Positions 1 to 8,602 of a stretch of 64,000 nt of DNA are shown here, piece by piece. The DNA is from Actinoplanes oblitus (GTDB taxonomy: Bacteria; Actinomycetota; Actinomycetes; Mycobacteriales; Micromonosporaceae), in NCBI RefSeq assembly GCF_030252345.1, contig NZ_CP126980.1, positions 7,083,501-7,147,500 on the forward strand. The letters run 5' to 3'. The position numbers and the translations under genes are program-made. Position 1 is the first letter of the stretch, and every line of letters begins with the position of its first letter. Under the pieces are notes generated by a model. The model made no database searches and was not told the origin of the DNA. It worked only from the letters and a program-made list of their open reading frames with translations.

Positions 1-324
1 CTGGGCGGCTGCGGCACCTGCACCGGCCTGGTCACCGTCCAGCCGGACGGCTCGGTCACCACCAACGCCGAGTACTACACGATCGGGCACCTGTCGAAGT
101 TCGTCCGGCCGGGCGCGGTGCGGGTGGCCAGCACGTCGTGGGGCACCACCGGGTGGAATGGGGAGATCATGGACGTCGCGTTCCGCAACCCGGACGGCTC
201 GACGGCGCTGGTCGTGCACAACGAGAACGACGAGCCGCGCGGTTTCGCGGTGGCGGTCGGCGGGCGGACGTTCGAGTACACCCTGCCGGGCGGCGCGCTG
301 GCGACGTTCACCTGGCCTCGTTAG
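1..324 (+). CDS. Glycoside hydrolase family 30 (glucosylceramidase-like), C-terminal fragment
   Basis: The gene enters from the left edge and its open frame runs from base 1 to a TAG at 322-324, giving the last 107 residues; the start is outside the window. The visible part holds a stretch resembling 'YYTIGHLSKFVRPGAVRV' followed by a beta-rich end (NPDGSTALVVHNEND...). This is typical of the C-terminal beta-domain of GH30 glucosylceramidase/beta-glycosidase enzymes, which hydrolyse beta-glycosides and are usually secreted. The catalytic barrel is not in the window, so activity cannot be judged. It is convergent with the next gene and looks like a flanking gene unrelated to the biosynthetic cluster. 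Confidence 0.75.
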   Translation: MGGCGTCTGLVTVQPDGSVTTNAEYYTIGHLSKFVRPGAVRVASTSWGTTGWNGEIMDVAFRNPDGSTALVVHNENDEPRGFAVAVGGRTFEYTLPGGALATFTWPR

Positions 325-332
325 CCCGTGCT

Positions 333-368
333 CCGGCCTCGTCAGCGGCGGCCCGGCCTCGTCAGCGG
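333..368. repeat. Two 16-bp direct copies between convergent genes
   Basis: The 16-bp string ccggcctcgtcagcgg occurs at 333-348 and again at 353-368, a 20-bp period. The second copy contains the stop codon of the minus-strand membrane gene. No strong hairpin is visible, and it is probably a small slippage duplication in the gap between convergent genes. Confidence 0.5.
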
Positions 369-1042
369 TGGATCAGGCCGAGCCGGGCGGCGGCGTCGTT
401 GGCGAGCAGGAAGCCGACGACGCCGATGATCCAGGCCAGCGTGTTGCTGTTCGACATCCAGTCGCTGAACCGGGTCAGCGGCTTGGCGATCCGGTCGCCG
501 GCGGCCAGCCGCAGGGCCAGCAGGACCAGCGCGGGAACGATCATCAGCAGGCAGTAGCCGGCCATCACCAGGGCGATCCGGGCGCCGGGCAGCCCCGAGG
601 TGGCCAGCAGGCCGATCGCCGCCAGGTAGGGCAGCATCGTGGTCAGCTCGGCGGCGGCAGCGGCCAGGGCCAGCGCGGCCAGCCCGGCGGCGCCGCCGTC
701 GTCGGAGAGGGCGCGCTCCCGCCAGCGCGGCAGGCGGCCACCGGAGGACGGCAGCCGGAAACTGCCGAAGAACAGCGCGACCCCGGCGACCAGCTGCAGC
801 CACTTCGCCACCGAGGTGTCGAGCAGCCGGGTGATCTGCGGCAGGAAGGCGTCGGCGCCCAGCGCCACGGCCACGCCGACGGCGAAGTAGAAGGCGGCGA
901 CCGTACCCAGGAAAGCCACGATGCGGCCGGCCCGCACCGGCCCGGGATGCAGCAGCAACCAGATCGGGATCAGCAGGGTGCCGAAGCTCGTGGCATCGAG
1001 GAGAGCGAGCACCGCGAGCGAGCCGAGAAGCGTGACGTCCAT
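362..1042 (-). CDS. GAP/Sap-type small membrane protein
   Basis: The protein has 226 residues, starting at the ATG at 1042-1040. An upstream extension of this frame runs into the divergent kinase gene and is not believed. The sequence is mostly hydrophobic, with about six membrane segments, beginning with 'SLAVLALLDATSFGTLLIP' and ending with 'WIIGVVGFLLANDAAARLG'. The N-terminal 'LDATSFGTLLIP' pattern and overall plan match the GAP/Sap family of actinobacterial membrane proteins (related to mycobacterial Sap, which helps move glycopeptidolipid or sulfolipid). Its cargo here is unknown. It is divergent from the two-component pair and may be controlled by it, but nothing in the sequence proves that. 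Confidence 0.65.
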   Translation of the reverse strand: MDVTLLGSLAVLALLDATSFGTLLIPIWLLLHPGPVRAGRIVAFLGTVAAFYFAVGVAVALGADAFLPQITRLLDTSVAKWLQLVAGVALFFGSFRLPSSGGRLPRWRERALSDDGGAAGLAALALAAAAAELTTMLPYLAAIGLLATSGLPGARIALVMAGYCLLMIVPALVLLALRLAAGDRIAKPLTRFSDWMSNSNTLAWIIGVVGFLLANDAAARLGLIHR

Positions 1043-1049
1043 GCCGCAA

Positions 1050-1099
1050 CGGTGCCGCCGCGCGCGACGCGGCGCGTCCGCCGAAGGATGCCGGCACCG
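1050..1099. promoter_or_regulatory. Inverted repeat in the divergent region before the sensor kinase
   Basis: The 115-bp gap between the divergent membrane gene (start 1042) and kinase gene (start 1158) holds the perfect 8-bp inverted arms cggtgccg (1050-1057) and cggcaccg (1092-1099), 34 bp apart. This could be an operator for the neighbouring response regulator or chance in GC-rich DNA. No clear -35/-10 pair was found. Confidence 0.3.
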
Positions 1100-1157
1100 C
1101 TGACGCGTACACACTTCGAGGTACGACGAATGCCGCCGCCCGTGATGGGATGGGTCC

Positions 1158-2330
1158 GTGACGATCCGGGAACGCTGGCGCGGCAGCACCCGTCTGCAGG
1201 ACGCCGGTGCCGCGGCCGCGACGTTCGTGGTGGGACTGGCGTTCAACCTGATCGGCCTGACCGGCATCTGGTCGAGCCTGCCCCGGGGCGACGGGGTGCC
1301 GTCCTGGTGGCACACCGGGCTGCTGGCGATCGGCTGTCTCGGCATGCTCGGCAAGCGCCGCCACCCGCTGCTCGCCCTCGCGGCCGGGGTGGCCGTGACC
1401 GTCGTGGACGGCGCGATCGGCGGCAGTGTCGCGCTGGTCCTGGTGCTCTTCGACGTGCTCTTCGCGGTCGGACTGTACGCCTCGGCGCGGGCCCGGACCG
1501 CGGTGACCAGCGTGGTGTTCGTGGTCATCGGCACGGCGAGCGTGGTCGGCGGCCTGGCCGCCGGCGAGTTCCGGATCGCCGTCTTCATCGGACTGAACCT
1601 GACCACCCTGCTCTTCGTGCCGCTCTGGTGGTCGGCCAACCTGCGTCAGCAGCGGCGGCTGGGCCTGCTCGACGCGGAGCGCACCGCGCGCGAGGCGGTG
1701 CTGGCCGAACGCGCCGCGATGGCCCGCGACCTGCACGATGTGATCGCCGCGCACCTGTCCAGCGCGGCGATCCACTCGGGTGCGGCGCTGGCCCGCCCGG
1801 CCGACAGCGACCGGGACCGGGCGACCCTGCGCGAGGTCCGCGCCGGCAGCCTCGCCGCCCTGGAGGAGATGCGCTCGATGATCCTGCTGTTGCGGGCCGA
1901 CGACCCGGCGGCCGCCGACCCGACGCTGCCCGGCGGCCTCGACCGGCTGCCCGAGCTGGTCGCCGCGGCCGAGGCCGGCGGGTTGCGGCTGACCGCCGGG
2001 CTGCGCGAGGTGCCCGGGCTGCCGGCGGTCATCGGGCACACCGTGTACCGGATCGTCCGGGAGGCGCTGACCAACGCGGCCAAGCACGCGCCCGGCTCGG
2101 ACGTGCGGCTCGACGTGCGCCCGGCCGGCGACCTGGTGACGGTGACCGTGACGAACGCGGTGACCGGCTCCGGCGCCGCCGACCGTCAGGCGCTCGGCTC
2201 GGGCACCGGGCTGATCTCGCTGCGCGAGCGGGCCGCGCTGCTCGGCGGTGAGCTGACAGCGGGTCCGGACGGGACCTTTTTCACGGTACGGGCGACGCTG
2301 CCCCGCCGCCCGGCCGGGGCCGGCGCGTGA
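1158..2330 (+). CDS. NarL-family sensor histidine kinase
   Basis: This 390-residue kinase starts at GTG 1158. Residues about 15-160 form five or so membrane helices with only short loops, so it probably senses something in or near the membrane. The HisKA_3 phosphoacceptor box is 'MARDLHDVIAAHLSS' with His193. The ATPase part has the N box 'IVREALTNAAKHAPG' and a G box 'GSGTGLISLRERAALLGG'. It autophosphorylates and passes phosphate to the regulator encoded next, whose GTG start overlaps its stop by 4 bp. The pair lies at the left flank of the cluster and may or may not control it; this kinase type is common beside transporter and membrane genes. Confidence 0.9.
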   Translation: MTIRERWRGSTRLQDAGAAAATFVVGLAFNLIGLTGIWSSLPRGDGVPSWWHTGLLAIGCLGMLGKRRHPLLALAAGVAVTVVDGAIGGSVALVLVLFDVLFAVGLYASARARTAVTSVVFVVIGTASVVGGLAAGEFRIAVFIGLNLTTLLFVPLWWSANLRQQRRLGLLDAERTAREAVLAERAAMARDLHDVIAAHLSSAAIHSGAALARPADSDRDRATLREVRAGSLAALEEMRSMILLLRADDPAAADPTLPGGLDRLPELVAAAEAGGLRLTAGLREVPGLPAVIGHTVYRIVREALTNAAKHAPGSDVRLDVRPAGDLVTVTVTNAVTGSGAADRQALGSGTGLISLRERAALLGGELTAGPDGTFFTVRATLPRRPAGAGA

Positions 2331-2968
2331 TCCGGGTGCTGCTCGCCGACGACCACGCGGCGATCCGCGCCGGGATGCGCCTGATGCTGGAACAGGCCGA
2401 CGACATCGCCGTGGTGGGTGAGGCCGCCGACGGCGCGGTGGCGATCCGGCAGGCGGCGGCGCTGCGACCGGACGTGGTTTTGATGGACATCCGGATGCCG
2501 GGCACCGACGGGATCGGCGCGACCCGGGCGATCACCGCCGCCGGGGTGGCCGACGTGCTGATTTTGACCACGTTCGACCTCGACGACTACCTGTTCGGGG
2601 CGCTGCGCGCCGGCGCGGCCGGGTTCCTGCTGAAGTCGGTCGAGCCGGCCGCGCTGGTCGACGCGGTGCGCCGGGTCGCGGCCGGCGACGGGTTCCTGGC
2701 GCCGGAGGTGACCCGGCGCCTGCTCACCGCGTTCGCCGCCGCCGTACCGGCGGCGCCACCCGAGCCGCCGTCGCTGGCCGGGCTGACCGAGCGCGAGCGG
2801 GACGTGCTCGCCGCGCTCGGCCGCGGCCTGTCCAACGCCGGCCTCGCCACCGAGCTGGCGATCAGCGAGGCGACGGCGAAGACGCACGTGTCGCGGGTGC
2901 TGGGCAAGCTCGGCTGCACCTCGCGGGTGCAGGCGGCGATCCTGGCCAAGGAGGCCGGGCTCGCCTGA
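2327..2968 (+). CDS. NarL/LuxR-type response regulator
   Basis: This 213-residue protein has an N-terminal receiver (residues 1-120) with acidic residues 'ADDHAA', the phosphate acceptor Asp54 in 'LMDIRMPG', and a conserved Lys in 'FLLKSV'. A C-terminal LuxR helix-turn-helix follows ('LTERERDVLAALGRGLSN', then 'ISEATAKTHVSRVLGKL'). Its GTG start overlaps the kinase stop (GTGA), so the two are translationally coupled partners. Phosphorylation would be expected to make it bind DNA as a dimer. Target promoters are not evident; the inverted repeat upstream of the kinase is one candidate. Confidence 0.93.
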   Translation: MIRVLLADDHAAIRAGMRLMLEQADDIAVVGEAADGAVAIRQAAALRPDVVLMDIRMPGTDGIGATRAITAAGVADVLILTTFDLDDYLFGALRAGAAGFLLKSVEPAALVDAVRRVAAGDGFLAPEVTRRLLTAFAAAVPAAPPEPPSLAGLTERERDVLAALGRGLSNAGLATELAISEATAKTHVSRVLGKLGCTSRVQAAILAKEAGLA

Positions 2969-2982
2969 GGCCGGTCCCGGCC
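2969..2982. terminator. GC hairpin between convergent regulator and P450 genes
   Basis: Bases 2969-2982 read ggccgg-tc-ccggcc, a perfect 6-bp stem with a 2-base gap, in the 18-bp space between the regulator stop (2968) and the P450 stop (2987). No T-run follows on either strand, as is usual in high-GC actinomycetes. It may act as a two-way terminator ending the 54.6-kb operon. Confidence 0.4.
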
Positions 2983-2986
2983 GCGG

Positions 2987-4201
2987 TCAGAGGCGGATCG
3001 GCAGCCGGGCCGGGCCGCGCAGGCTGATCCGGTCGTTCCACTCCACCTCGCCGTCCAGCCGCAGCCCGGGGAAGCGCCGCACCAGCTCGCCGATGGCGAT
3101 CTTGCCCTCCAGCCGGGCCAGCGCGCCGCCGAGGCAGAAGTGGATGCCGCTGCCGAAGGAGAGGTGCCGGCGGGCGTTCGGCCGATCCAGCCGCAGCTTA
3201 TCGGCGTCCGGCCCCCAGAACGCCTCGTCCCGGTTCGCCGACGCCAGGTTGGCCAGGACGAACGTGCGGGCCGGGATCACGTGGCCGCCCACCTCGTACG
3301 GCTCGAGCGTCACCCGCCGGCTGTTGTGCACCGCGGCGTCGTAGCGCAGCAACTCCTCGATCGCGTTGTCGTCCAGGTCGGTCCGGGTCCGCATCACCTC
3401 GAGCTGATCCGGGTGCCGCAGCAGCGCCAGGGTGCCGTTGGAGATCAGGTTCACGGTGGTCTCGTGGCCGGCCACGTAGAGCAGGGTGACCTGGGCGATC
3501 AGCTCGTCGTTGCTGAGCACGTCGCCGCCCTCCTCGGCGGCGATCAGCGCGGACAGCAGGTCGTCCGCCGGATGGCGCCGCTTCCAGGCGACCGCCTCGC
3601 CGACCATGGCGAACAGCTCGGTGTCGGCGGCCTCGACCGCCCGCAGCACCTCCGGGCCGGTGACCGGCTCGACCGAGCGCATCAGGGTGCCGCTGAGCTC
3701 GCGGAGCCGATCGTTGTCGGTGGGCGGCATCCCGAGCATCCGGGAGATGACAGTGAACGGCAGCGGGAACGACAGCGTCTCCACGAGGTCGCCGCCGCCC
3801 TGGTCGGCCAGCTCGTCCAGGGCCTCGCCGACCAGGTTGCGGATCAGCGGCTCCATGCCCTCGATGGCCCGGGGCGTGAACACCTTCGCGACGAGCCGGC
3901 GCAGCCGGGTGTGCCCCGGCGGGTCCCGGTCCAGCATGGCCAGGCCCTTGAGGCGGGGCTCGATCGGGACGCCGGCGTACTCGTAGGTCTTGCGGAACGG
4001 GCCGGGGCCGACGTTGCGCTGCTCGACCGACATCCCCGACTTGATCAGGGCGTTGACGTCCTCGTAGCGGTTGAGCATCCAGAAGCCCAGCGGGTGCTCG
4101 TGCACCGGCACGTGCTCGCGCAGCTCGGCGTAGTGCGGGTACGGGTCCTTCTTGAACTCCGGGGTGAACGGGTTGAAGACGACAGAGGTGGTGGTGGTCA
4201 T
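2987..4201 (-). CDS. Cytochrome P450
   Basis: This is a full-length 404-residue soluble bacterial P450. The I-helix oxygen-activation motif 'AGHETTVNL' is near residue 247, the K-helix ExxR is 'EELLRYDA', and the haem loop 'FGSGIHFCLGGALA' carries the thiolate Cys356. It needs separate ferredoxin and reductase partners, which are not in the window. Its ATG overlaps the stop of the trans-AT gene (ATGA), making it the last gene of the biosynthetic operon. That placement suggests late hydroxylation, epoxidation or other oxidation of the hybrid polyketide-peptide, or oxidation of a carrier-bound residue. The substrate cannot be told from sequence by eye. Confidence 0.93.
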   Translation of the reverse strand: MTTTTSVVFNPFTPEFKKDPYPHYAELREHVPVHEHPLGFWMLNRYEDVNALIKSGMSVEQRNVGPGPFRKTYEYAGVPIEPRLKGLAMLDRDPPGHTRLRRLVAKVFTPRAIEGMEPLIRNLVGEALDELADQGGGDLVETLSFPLPFTVISRMLGMPPTDNDRLRELSGTLMRSVEPVTGPEVLRAVEAADTELFAMVGEAVAWKRRHPADDLLSALIAAEEGGDVLSNDELIAQVTLLYVAGHETTVNLISNGTLALLRHPDQLEVMRTRTDLDDNAIEELLRYDAAVHNSRRVTLEPYEVGGHVIPARTFVLANLASANRDEAFWGPDADKLRLDRPNARRHLSFGSGIHFCLGGALARLEGKIAIGELVRRFPGLRLDGEVEWNDRISLRGPARLPIRL

Positions 4202-7200
4202 GCGCGGTTCCCCGTCCGGGTGAGATGCTCGGCGGCGCCCTCCATCAGGACGTCCGCGATGGCGCCGACGGTGCGGGCCGGCCAGGGCTCCAGCTCGGTC
4301 CCGGCGACCACCTGGTTGAAGGCGCCCATCGCCGGCCCACAGTGCACCAGGTAGTCGGCGGACCGCTCGTCGCCCGCGACGGCCAGGCGCCGGCCGCGGG
4401 TGAAGTACGCCCGGAACAGCTCGGCCAGCTCGGCCTTCGGGTCGGCGCCCGGTGTCGTGGCGGGCGGCTGCTCACCGCCGAGATAGTTGTCCAGGACCCG
4501 CCCGCGGGTCTCGGCGGGAAGGTCGGCGAGGCTGTCGTGGCGCTGCCACAGCTCGTACAGCGCGGTGGCCCGGGCCGGGAAGAGCAGCCCCCGGCTCAGG
4601 TACCGGGCCGGCACGCCGAGCTCGAACAGCTCGCCCCACGGTCCGGTGGCGACGTCGAACTCGCCCGCCTCCTGCAGCAGGTCCTTGACCCGGCTGCTGG
4701 TCGCCGCCTCCACCGAGCACTGGTTGACCGAGCCGGTCAGCACGAAGTCGGCGCCCATCACGAACGCGGCGGCGACCGCCTCCGGGGTGCCCAGCCCGCC
4801 CGCGCAGCCGACGTGCACCCGGTGGCCGGGCAGCGCCGCCCGGTCCCGCAGCCGCAGTACGGCGGGCAGCAGCGACAGCGCGCCGGCGGTGCCGCCGAGC
4901 CAGCCGCCGTCCGCCTCGGCGCACAGGTCGTCGGCCATCGGTGTGCCCCGGGCCGCGCGGGCCTCCTCCTCGGTGACCGCGCCGGACCGCAGCAGCCGGC
5001 GGACCAGGTGCTCGGGCGGCTCGGCGAGGAACTCGGCCGCGACGTCGGTGCGGGACACCTTCGCGATGATCCGGCCGCCCTTGAGCCGGAAGCGGACCAG
5101 ATCCTCGGTGATCACCGGGTGGCCGGACGCCTCGACCAGGTCGACACCGTAGCGCAGCAGCAGGTCGACCAGGGCTGCCTCGCGGCCCGGCTCGCGGTGC
5201 GAGTACTGCAGGTTGACGCCGTAGGTGCCGCCGGGGCCGAGGTCGTCGACGACGGCGTGGACCTCCCGCTCGACCTCGTCGAGGGTGAGCCCGGCGGTAC
5301 CGAGGAAGGCCAGCACACCCGCCTTGGCGGCGGAACGCAGCAGCTCGTGCCCGGAGACGCCGCCGTACATGGAGCCGATCAGGTAGGCGCGGCGCAGGCC
5401 GTACCGTTGCCGGAAGTCAGCGGCGCCGAGGTCGTCGGCGCCGCTCGCCCGCGGCGCTGCCGGCTCGGCCGGAGCGGCCAGCGGCCGGGAGGGCGCGGGC
5501 AGCGGCTCGGCGAGCGCGGGCAGCGGCTCGGCGGCGGCGCGGATGCGGGTGACCAGCTTGGTGAGCACCTGGCCGGGGCCGAGCTCGACGAACGTGAAGT
5601 CACCACCGGCCATCAGCCGCCGCACGGTGTCCGTCCAGCGCACCGGCGCGGCGATCTGCGCGGTGAGCCGTTCCTTCAGCGTCTCCGCGGTGTACGGCAG
5701 CCCGTCGACGTTGGCGAGCACCGGGATCGCCGGCGGTCGCAGCGTGACGCCGTCGAGGAACTGCCCGAACGTCTCGGCGGCCGGCCGCATGTACCGCGAG
5801 TGCAGGGGCGCGCTGACGTTGAGCCGGACGGTCCGGGCGCCGGCCGCCTCCAGCGCCGGGCACGCGGCGTCGATCTCGTGCGCCGGGCCGGAGATCACGC
5901 ACTGGTCCGGGGCGTTGTCGTTGGCCAGGTCCAGGCCGGTCAGCCCGGCCGTGGTCAGCACCTCGGCGATCGCCGCCTGGCCGAGCCCGATCACCGCGAC
6001 CATGGTGCCGGCCGCGCCCGAGGCGGCCATCACCGCGCCGCGCCGCTGCACCAGCCGCAGCCCGGTCTCGAAGTCGAAGACGCCGGCCGCGAACAGCGCG
6101 GCGTACTCGCCGAGGCTGTGCCCGACCAGGTAGTCCGGCGGCACCGGGTCGGCGGCGATCCGGTCCAGGTAGCCGAGCGCCTCCACCACGTAGAGCGCCG
6201 GCTGGGTGAACTCGGTGCTGCCCAGCCGGCGCTGCGGGTCGGTGAGGCAGAGTTCCGCGACGGAGTAGCCGAGCACCCGGTCGGCGATCGCGGTCTCGGC
6301 GGGGAACCGGGCGAACAAGTCCTTGCCCATGCCGCGCCGCTGCGAGCCCTGCCCGGGGAAACCGTAGACCTTCATGACCTCGACCTTTCTGGGCTGCCGC
6401 CGCGGCGGCACCTGTGACCTGGCCTTCTCGAACAGCTCGGTGTCCCGGGCGAACGGGCTGAGCAGTGGTATCGACACCGACGCCGACCCCTCGGGCAGCA
6501 GCGCGCGCACGAAGTTGTGCAGGCTGCTGGACGGCCCGAGGTCGAGGGAGCGGAACTCGCCGCGGCCGCGCAGCGTCGCCATCGCGGCCTCGAAGTCGAT
6601 CGGGTCGCGGGCGACCCGCCAGAAGTGCTCGGCGGTGGGCTCGGTGACCAGTGCCCCGCCGACACAGGAGATCCACGGCAGCCGCGGCGGCGTGAGGCGC
6701 ACCCCGGCGAAGTTGGCCCGGCTGCGCTCCAGCGTCCCGTCCAGCAGGCTGGAGTGGAACGCGTATTCCACCGGCAGGCGCAGGTGCGGCACGTCCGCCG
6801 CGAGCAGCGCCGACTCGGCGCGGGCCAGGTCGTCCTCGGTGCCGGCCACCACGAAGTTGCCCGGATAGTTGCGCGCCGCCACCTCGCAGGAGCGCAGGGC
6901 CGGCACGCTGTCCAGCACCTCGCTGCCGGCGAGTACCGCCAGCATGCCGCCCGGCGGGCTGCCGCGCAGCGCCGCCGCCTGCCGGGTGAGCAGGCGCAGA
7001 CACTCGGCCGGGTCGAGGCTGCCGGCGGTGACCGCCGCCGCGTACTCGCCGAGGCTCACGCCGAGCACCACGTCCGGGGTGATGCCGGCCGCGGCCAGCG
7101 CGTCCACCAGCGCCAGCTCCAGCATGACGATGGCCGGGTGGGTGAGCCGGGTGTCGACCAGCGGGTCACTCTTGCGCCGGCCCCGGTCGTGGATCCGGTC

Positions 7201-7362
7201 CAGGACCGAGTAGCCGAGCGCTTCGGCGACCGTCGCGTCGTAACCGGACAGGGCCGTACGGAAGGCCTCGTTGTGGTCGAAGAGGTCCCGGCCCATCTGG
7301 TAGTACTGCGAGCCCTGACCGGGAAACATGAAGACGATCGGCGCCTCACCCGACAACGACAT
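4198..7362 (-). CDS. Trans-acting acyl hydrolase-acyltransferase-enoylreductase (AH-AT-ER)
   Basis: I place the start at ATG 7362, preceded by gaggagg at good spacing, giving 1054 residues; a GTG at 7386 is less likely. There are three domains. The first (about 10-310) is AT-like with Ser103 in 'GVSLGEYAA', but Gln128 sits where malonyl-transferring ATs carry the carboxylate-binding Arg, which fits the PedC/AH type that hydrolyses stalled acyl chains. The second (about 330-610) has Ser416 in 'GHSLGEYAA' and the Arg441-Gly pair, so it is the likely malonyl-CoA transferase for the AT-less modules. The third (about 650-1050) is a PfaD-type FMN enoylreductase with TIM-barrel motifs such as 'GCAGGLGTPEAVAAAFVMG'. 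This three-part fusion is typical of trans-AT clusters. It overlaps the antiporter gene by 17 bp and the P450 gene by 4 bp. Confidence 0.95.
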   Translation of the reverse strand: MSLSGEAPIVFMFPGQGSQYYQMGRDLFDHNEAFRTALSGYDATVAEALGYSVLDRIHDRGRRKSDPLVDTRLTHPAIVMLELALVDALAAAGITPDVVLGVSLGEYAAAVTAGSLDPAECLRLLTRQAAALRGSPPGGMLAVLAGSEVLDSVPALRSCEVAARNYPGNFVVAGTEDDLARAESALLAADVPHLRLPVEYAFHSSLLDGTLERSRANFAGVRLTPPRLPWISCVGGALVTEPTAEHFWRVARDPIDFEAAMATLRGRGEFRSLDLGPSSSLHNFVRALLPEGSASVSIPLLSPFARDTELFEKARSQVPPRRQPRKVEVMKVYGFPGQGSQRRGMGKDLFARFPAETAIADRVLGYSVAELCLTDPQRRLGSTEFTQPALYVVEALGYLDRIAADPVPPDYLVGHSLGEYAALFAAGVFDFETGLRLVQRRGAVMAASGAAGTMVAVIGLGQAAIAEVLTTAGLTGLDLANDNAPDQCVISGPAHEIDAACPALEAAGARTVRLNVSAPLHSRYMRPAAETFGQFLDGVTLRPPAIPVLANVDGLPYTAETLKERLTAQIAAPVRWTDTVRRLMAGGDFTFVELGPGQVLTKLVTRIRAAAEPLPALAEPLPAPSRPLAAPAEPAAPRASGADDLGAADFRQRYGLRRAYLIGSMYGGVSGHELLRSAAKAGVLAFLGTAGLTLDEVEREVHAVVDDLGPGGTYGVNLQYSHREPGREAALVDLLLRYGVDLVEASGHPVITEDLVRFRLKGGRIIAKVSRTDVAAEFLAEPPEHLVRRLLRSGAVTEEEARAARGTPMADDLCAEADGGWLGGTAGALSLLPAVLRLRDRAALPGHRVHVGCAGGLGTPEAVAAAFVMGADFVLTGSVNQCSVEAATSSRVKDLLQEAGEFDVATGPWGELFELGVPARYLSRGLLFPARATALYELWQRHDSLADLPAETRGRVLDNYLGGEQPPATTPGADPKAELAELFRAYFTRGRRLAVAGDERSADYLVHCGPAMGAFNQVVAGTELEPWPARTVGAIADVLMEGAAEHLTRTGNRA

Positions 7363-8602
7363 GACGGTCCTCCTCGCGTGCGGCACCGGCCCGCGCGGTG
7401 ATCAGGGTGAGCAGCGGCCCGGTCAGCGCGGTGGTCACCAGCGCCATCAGCAGCAGGGCCAGGTAGAGCGTGGCGGTGAGGACACCGGCGCTGTAGCCGG
7501 CCTGCAACAGCACGATCTCGGTGAGCCCGCGGGTGTTCAACAGCACCCCCAGCCGCAGCGCGTCCGCGCGGTCCTCGCCGCCCCAGCGGCTGACCAGGTA
7601 GCCGCCACCGATCTTGGCCAGCACGGCCAGCCCGGTGGCGACGCCGGCGACCAGCCACGGCACCCCGCCCGATCCGGTCCACACCTTCAGGCCGGTGGTG
7701 ACGAAGAAGATCGGCACCAGCCACAGCCCGGCACCGGTGATCCGGCGCACCGGCGGGTCCCAGGCCGCCGATCCGGCCGGGACCATGAGCCCGACCAGAA
7801 AGGCGCCGAAGATCGCGGTGAGCCCCCAGGTCTCGGCCGCCGCCGCGGCGGCCAGCGCGGCCGCGGCGAGCAGCACCGCGGTCACCCACGGGGCCCGCCC
7901 GACCAGCCGCGTGACGATGTCCTGCCGCAGCAGCCGGCGGACCAGCAGGGTCACCACCAGCCCGGCGACCAGCACGACCGCCGCCGAGACGATGCCGTCC
8001 GAGCCGCCCTTGGCGATGCCGAGCGCCACGGCGAGGGTCAGCCAGGCCAGCGCGTCCACGATCACCGCGGCGGTCATCGCGAGCCGGCCGGTACGCGTGC
8101 CGGTCAGCCCCCGGTCGGCGAGAACCCGGGCCAGCACGGGGACCGCCGACACCGTCAGCGCCAGCACCATCATCAGCACGAAGGCGCTGGTCGGCGCCGG
8201 GCCGACGAACTCCGAGCCGCCGAAGCGGAGCAGTCCGAGGCCGAACGCCAGCCCGGCCAGCACCGAGGGCACCAGGGTGGCCGCGGTGGTCCAGCCGATC
8301 GCCCGGTCCCGCAGCCGCTCTCCGCTCAGCCGCAGCTCGTGCGCGACGCCGACCAGGAACAGCACCAGACCGGCGTGCCCCACCTCGCGGAGCACGCCCA
8401 GCACCCGGGCCGGCAGCAACGTGTCCCGGGCGTCCGGCCAGAGGGCGCCGAGCAGGGCCGGGCCGAGCAGCATGCCGACCACGATCTCGCCGACCACGGT
8501 GGGTTGCCCGACGGCCCGCGCGGCACGGCGGCCGATCAGTCCGGCGAGCAGCATCACGGCGCCCGCGACCAGAACGTGGCCGGCCAGCAGCAACCCGGTC
8601 AT
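7346..8602 (-). CDS. CPA2-type cation/proton antiporter (KefB/NhaS-like)
   Basis: The protein has 418 residues from ATG 8602, which overlaps the stop of the giant PKS gene (ATGA). About twelve hydrophobic helices are visible. The N-terminal 'GQPTVVGEIVVGMLLGP' and middle 'VIVDALAWLTLAVALGIAKGG' segments, with acidic residues inside helices, are hallmarks of monovalent cation:proton antiporters of the CPA2 family. No TrkA-N regulatory domain follows. Its position inside the operon, between megasynthase and trans-AT genes, ties its expression to biosynthesis. A role in self-protection against an ion-disturbing product, or in export, is inference. Related antiporters occur in some polyketide clusters, such as those for polyethers. 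Confidence 0.88.
   Translation of the reverse strand: MTGLLLAGHVLVAGAVMLLAGLIGRRAARAVGQPTVVGEIVVGMLLGPALLGALWPDARDTLLPARVLGVLREVGHAGLVLFLVGVAHELRLSGERLRDRAIGWTTAATLVPSVLAGLAFGLGLLRFGGSEFVGPAPTSAFVLMMVLALTVSAVPVLARVLADRGLTGTRTGRLAMTAAVIVDALAWLTLAVALGIAKGGSDGIVSAAVVLVAGLVVTLLVRRLLRQDIVTRLVGRAPWVTAVLLAAAALAAAAAAETWGLTAIFGAFLVGLMVPAGSAAWDPPVRRITGAGLWLVPIFFVTTGLKVWTGSGGVPWLVAGVATGLAVLAKIGGGYLVSRWGGEDRADALRLGVLLNTRGLTEIVLLQAGYSAGVLTATLYLALLLMALVTTALTGPLLTLITARAGAAREEDRHVVVG

Noticed and set aside
4198..7362. Frameshift-split AT genes
   Set aside because: The frame is continuous from 7362 to 4198, so the AH, AT and ER domains are one fused protein.
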